DNA from: Clostridia bacterium | Lineage (GTDB): Bacteria > Bacillota > Clostridia > Christensenellales > Aristaeellaceae | Direction: 5' to 3' | Assembly: GCA_017512905.1 (NCBI GenBank) | Contig: JAFWEL010000036.1 | Coordinates: 1 to 32,671, forward strand | DNA: 32,671 nucleotides | In this document: positions 28,529 to 32,671 of the stretch, in pieces | How positions within the stretch are numbered: position 1 is the first letter of the stretch | Layout: the number at the start of each line of letters is the position of its first letter | Made by a program: the position numbers and the translations under genes | Notes under the pieces: generated by a model | Databases searched by the model: none | What the model saw: the letters and a program-made list of their open reading frames with translations, nothing else | What the model was told of the DNA's origin: nothing

Positions 28529-30583
28529 ATGAATCAACCCTACAACGAAATGGACATGCTTTTTTCTTCGATATTCAGCGACGGCACGGAGCTGTTCCGG
28601 AAGCCCACCGAGCCGGAGCCGGGCGATTACGTCGCCATCCGCCTGCGGATCATGAAGGGGGCGGAGGTGACCATCACGCTGCTCAAGGGCTTCCCCGCGG
28701 CCATGGCGCACATGTCGAAATATATGAGCGACGACGCCTTCGACTGGTACGAGGCCAAAATCTACTGTCGCGCGCAGCCGGTGTTCTATTCCTTCCTGGT
28801 GCGGTGGGGGGACCGGTACATTCACTTCGACCGGCGGGGCCCCCGCTGGGTGGACTCCGTGCCCTCGGCGGACCCGAACGGGGCCTTTCAGGTGATTCCG
28901 GGGTTCCATGTGCCCCAGTGGGCCAAGGGCGCGGTGCAATACCAGATCCTGCCGGACCGCTTCAATAAGGGCAACCCGGAGAGCGACGTGATGGACCGGG
29001 AATATTGGTACGCGAAGAATTACATACGCCATGCCCGCTCCTGGGACGCCATGCCCGAGACGGACGACTACCGCTGCCACTACGGCGGCGACCTGGTGGG
29101 TGTGCTGGAAAAGCTGGACTACCTGCAATCGCTGGGCGTGGAGGTCATCTACTTCAACCCCATATTCGTATCCCCGTCCCCCCACAAATACGATACCCAG
29201 GATTATGACTACGTCGATCCCCACCTGACGGTGATTCCGCTGGACGAGGGCGAGGTGCTGGCGCCAGGCGACAACGACAACGCCCACGCCACGCGCTACA
29301 GGGCCCGCACCACCAACCTGCTGAACCTGGAGGCCAGCAACACCTGGTTCGCCGCCTTCTGCGAGGAGGTTCACCGGCGGGGCATGCGGATCATACTGGA
29401 CGGCGTGTTCAACCACTGCGGCTCCTTTGCCCGCTGGATGAACCGGGAGGGCGTCTACGGCAAAAAGGAGGGCGCCTTCAAGGACACCAAAAGCCCCTAC
29501 CGGGCCTATTTCGACTTCAGGGACGCCCGGGATTACCACTGCTGGTGGGACATCGAGACGCTGCCCAAGCTGTATTACGAGCGCTCCAGCCAGCTGTGTG
29601 ACGAGATCTACCGGGTGGCGGAGAAGTGGGTTTCCCCGCCCTTCTGCGTGGACGGCTGGCGGCTGGACGTGGCCGCGGACCTGGGCCTGACGCTGGAGTT
29701 CAACCACCTGTTCTGGAAGGAATTCCGCCGCCGGGTGAAGGCCGTGAACCCCGATGTACTGATCATCGCGGAGCACTACGGCAATCCCGCGCCTTGGCTG
29801 GGCGGCGACGAGTGGGACACCGTGATGAACTACGACGCCTTCATGGACCCGCTGTCCTTCTTCCTCACGGGCGTGGAGAAGCATTCGGACTATCGCCGGG
29901 ACGACCTGTACCAGAACGGCATGGCCTTCTTCGGGACGATCTTCGACGCCATGTCCCATATGCCCACGTCCTCGGTCTATTCCGCCATGGACGAGCTGGA
30001 CAACCACGACCACAGCCGCTTCATGACCCGCACCAACGGCAAGATTGGCCGGCTGCACACCGTGGGGGCCGAGGAGGCCGACACGGACATCCAGCCCGAC
30101 GTTTTCCGCGAGGCGGTGGTGATCCAGATGACCTGGCCCGGCGCGCCGACGATCTACTACGGCGACGAGGCGGGCCTCACCGGCTGGACGGACCCGGACA
30201 ACCGGCGCACCTATCCCTGGGGCCATGAGGACGCGGCGCTGATCGCCTTTTACCGGGCGCTGGCGAAGCTGCGCGCCGAACTGCCGGTGCTGCGCCAGGG
30301 CAGCGTCAAGCCCCTGTGCGCGGGCTACGGCTACATCGCCTATGCCCGGTTTGACGCCGACGACGCGGTGATCGTGGCCTGCAACAACACGGAATGGCCC
30401 ATGCTGCTCGACCTTCCCCTCCGGGATCTCGGCATTCCCGACGAAACCACGCTGCTGACCCGACTGACGACGACAGAGGATGGCTACGACACGACCGACG
30501 TTTCCGCGGGCGCCGTATCCCAGGGCGTGCTTCGCCTGTCTGTGCCCGCCCACAGCGCTATGATACTCACACCGGAAAAATAA
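28529..30583 (+). CDS. GH13 alpha-glucan hydrolase, neopullulanase/cyclomaltodextrinase-like
   Basis: A 684-residue GH13 enzyme with an N-terminal ~120-residue beta-sandwich (starch-binding-like), the (beta/alpha)8 barrel, and a C-terminal beta domain. GH13 motifs are complete: Asp-Gly-Val-Phe-Asn-His (region I), Gly-Trp-Arg-Leu-Asp380-Val-Ala (nucleophile), Ile-Ile-Ala-Glu415-His (acid/base) and Leu-Asp-Asn-His-Asp494 (transition-state stabiliser). The N-domain and length fit the neopullulanase/cyclomaltodextrinase subfamily, which opens cyclic or branched maltodextrins. There is no signal peptide, so it is cytoplasmic. The GlgB gene follows 31 bases later, so the two form an alpha-glucan unit. 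Confidence 0.93.
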   Translation: MNQPYNEMDMLFSSIFSDGTELFRKPTEPEPGDYVAIRLRIMKGAEVTITLLKGFPAAMAHMSKYMSDDAFDWYEAKIYCRAQPVFYSFLVRWGDRYIHFDRRGPRWVDSVPSADPNGAFQVIPGFHVPQWAKGAVQYQILPDRFNKGNPESDVMDREYWYAKNYIRHARSWDAMPETDDYRCHYGGDLVGVLEKLDYLQSLGVEVIYFNPIFVSPSPHKYDTQDYDYVDPHLTVIPLDEGEVLAPGDNDNAHATRYRARTTNLLNLEASNTWFAAFCEEVHRRGMRIILDGVFNHCGSFARWMNREGVYGKKEGAFKDTKSPYRAYFDFRDARDYHCWWDIETLPKLYYERSSQLCDEIYRVAEKWVSPPFCVDGWRLDVAADLGLTLEFNHLFWKEFRRRVKAVNPDVLIIAEHYGNPAPWLGGDEWDTVMNYDAFMDPLSFFLTGVEKHSDYRRDDLYQNGMAFFGTIFDAMSHMPTSSVYSAMDELDNHDHSRFMTRTNGKIGRLHTVGAEEADTDIQPDVFREAVVIQMTWPGAPTIYYGDEAGLTGWTDPDNRRTYPWGHEDAALIAFYRALAKLRAELPVLRQGSVKPLCAGYGYIAYARFDADDAVIVACNNTEWPMLLDLPLRDLGIPDETTLLTRLTTTEDGYDTTDVSAGAVSQGVLRLSVPAHSAMILTPEK

Positions 30584-30614
30584 CAGCCGGACAGTCGAAA
30601 GGAAGGGATTCCCC

Positions 30615-32543
<1,929 letters not shown>

Positions 32544-32604
32544 TGCCATCCCTCCCCAAAAAACAGAGGGCTGGTATAAAATGAATATCGCTGCATAAAA
32601 CAGC

Positions 32605-32671
32605 TGTAGGGGCGGCGTTGCGACGCCCGCCAGGGTACGAACTGTGTCGTTGTACCCGGCGGGCGGCGCAA
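32605..32671 (+). repeat. start of another TGTAGGGGCG-type repeat, cut by the window edge
   Basis: TGTAGGGGCGGCGTTGCG (32605-32622) is identical to 21590-21607 in the MITE-like element at 21573. Beyond it an inverted pair, GCCCGCC-A-GGGTAC against GTACCC-G-GCGGGC, forms a hairpin up to the end of the window. It follows the glgB gene by about 60 bases. Confidence 0.7.

Overview
The window reads as chromosome of a Gram-positive anaerobe of the Bacillota, class Clostridia (gut or rumen type). The signs are strong Shine-Dalgarno sites, canonical sigma-A promoters with 17-base spacers, PadR and permease-prefix proteins, CstA, many ECF sigma/anti-sigma pairs, and short N-terminal export signals ending in Ala-Leu-Ala. 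Genus cannot be fixed from the sequence alone. Base composition changes along the window: the first ~0.8 kb is AT-richer and holds debris of a conjugative element, 0.8-9.3 kb is intermediate, and most of the rest is GC-rich.

Layout. (1) 1-781: the 3' end of a methyltransferase gene and broken pieces of a conjugative element. (2) 782-9326, all leftward: a block of sensing and regulation, made of a PadR repressor with a permease-prefix/FtsW-like membrane protein, then three ECF sigma factor genes, each overlapping or abutting a membrane anti-sigma gene. The largest anti-sigma carries a long extracellular part that looks like a beta-propeller followed by an ABC-type solute-binding domain. (3) 9475-12181: a small HTH protein, a large serine recombinase, and a tRNA-Val(CAC) locus. 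An array of 9-base motifs copied from the tRNA anticodon arm lies between recombinase and tRNA, and a 28-bp direct repeat and a tRNA 5' fragment show that this locus has been an integration hot spot. (4) 12339-14248: two adjacent genes (YdcF-like DUF218 protein, EamA-type transporter), each with a single frameshift. (5) 14448-20874, rightward: PPC/DUF296 protein, AAA ATPase, secreted protein of unknown function, secreted acetolactate decarboxylase with a GNAT acetyltransferase, another secreted protein and a secreted alpha/beta hydrolase. (6) 20934-22472: a double-glycine-leader SH3 protein, a 33-residue membrane peptide, a MITE-like repeat and the remnant of a chromate transporter. (7) 22484-24615, leftward: GH43-like glycosidase and an amidohydrolase. 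(8) 24777-32671, rightward: a composite MITE, an HD-GYP protein, CstA, a GH13 alpha-glucan hydrolase and glycogen branching enzyme GlgB, then the start of another repeat.

How it fits together. The left third senses envelope or extracellular signals and switches gene sets through alternative sigma factors. The right third handles carbon: alpha-glucan breakdown and glycogen branching, plus pyruvate/peptide uptake by CstA. The middle is accessory DNA with many exported proteins, repeats and gene decay. The strongest candidates for undescribed biology are the sigma-coupled solute-binding sensor (6391-8775), the anticodon-arm repeat array beside the serine recombinase (11602-11806), and the double-glycine-leader SH3 protein (20934-21224).
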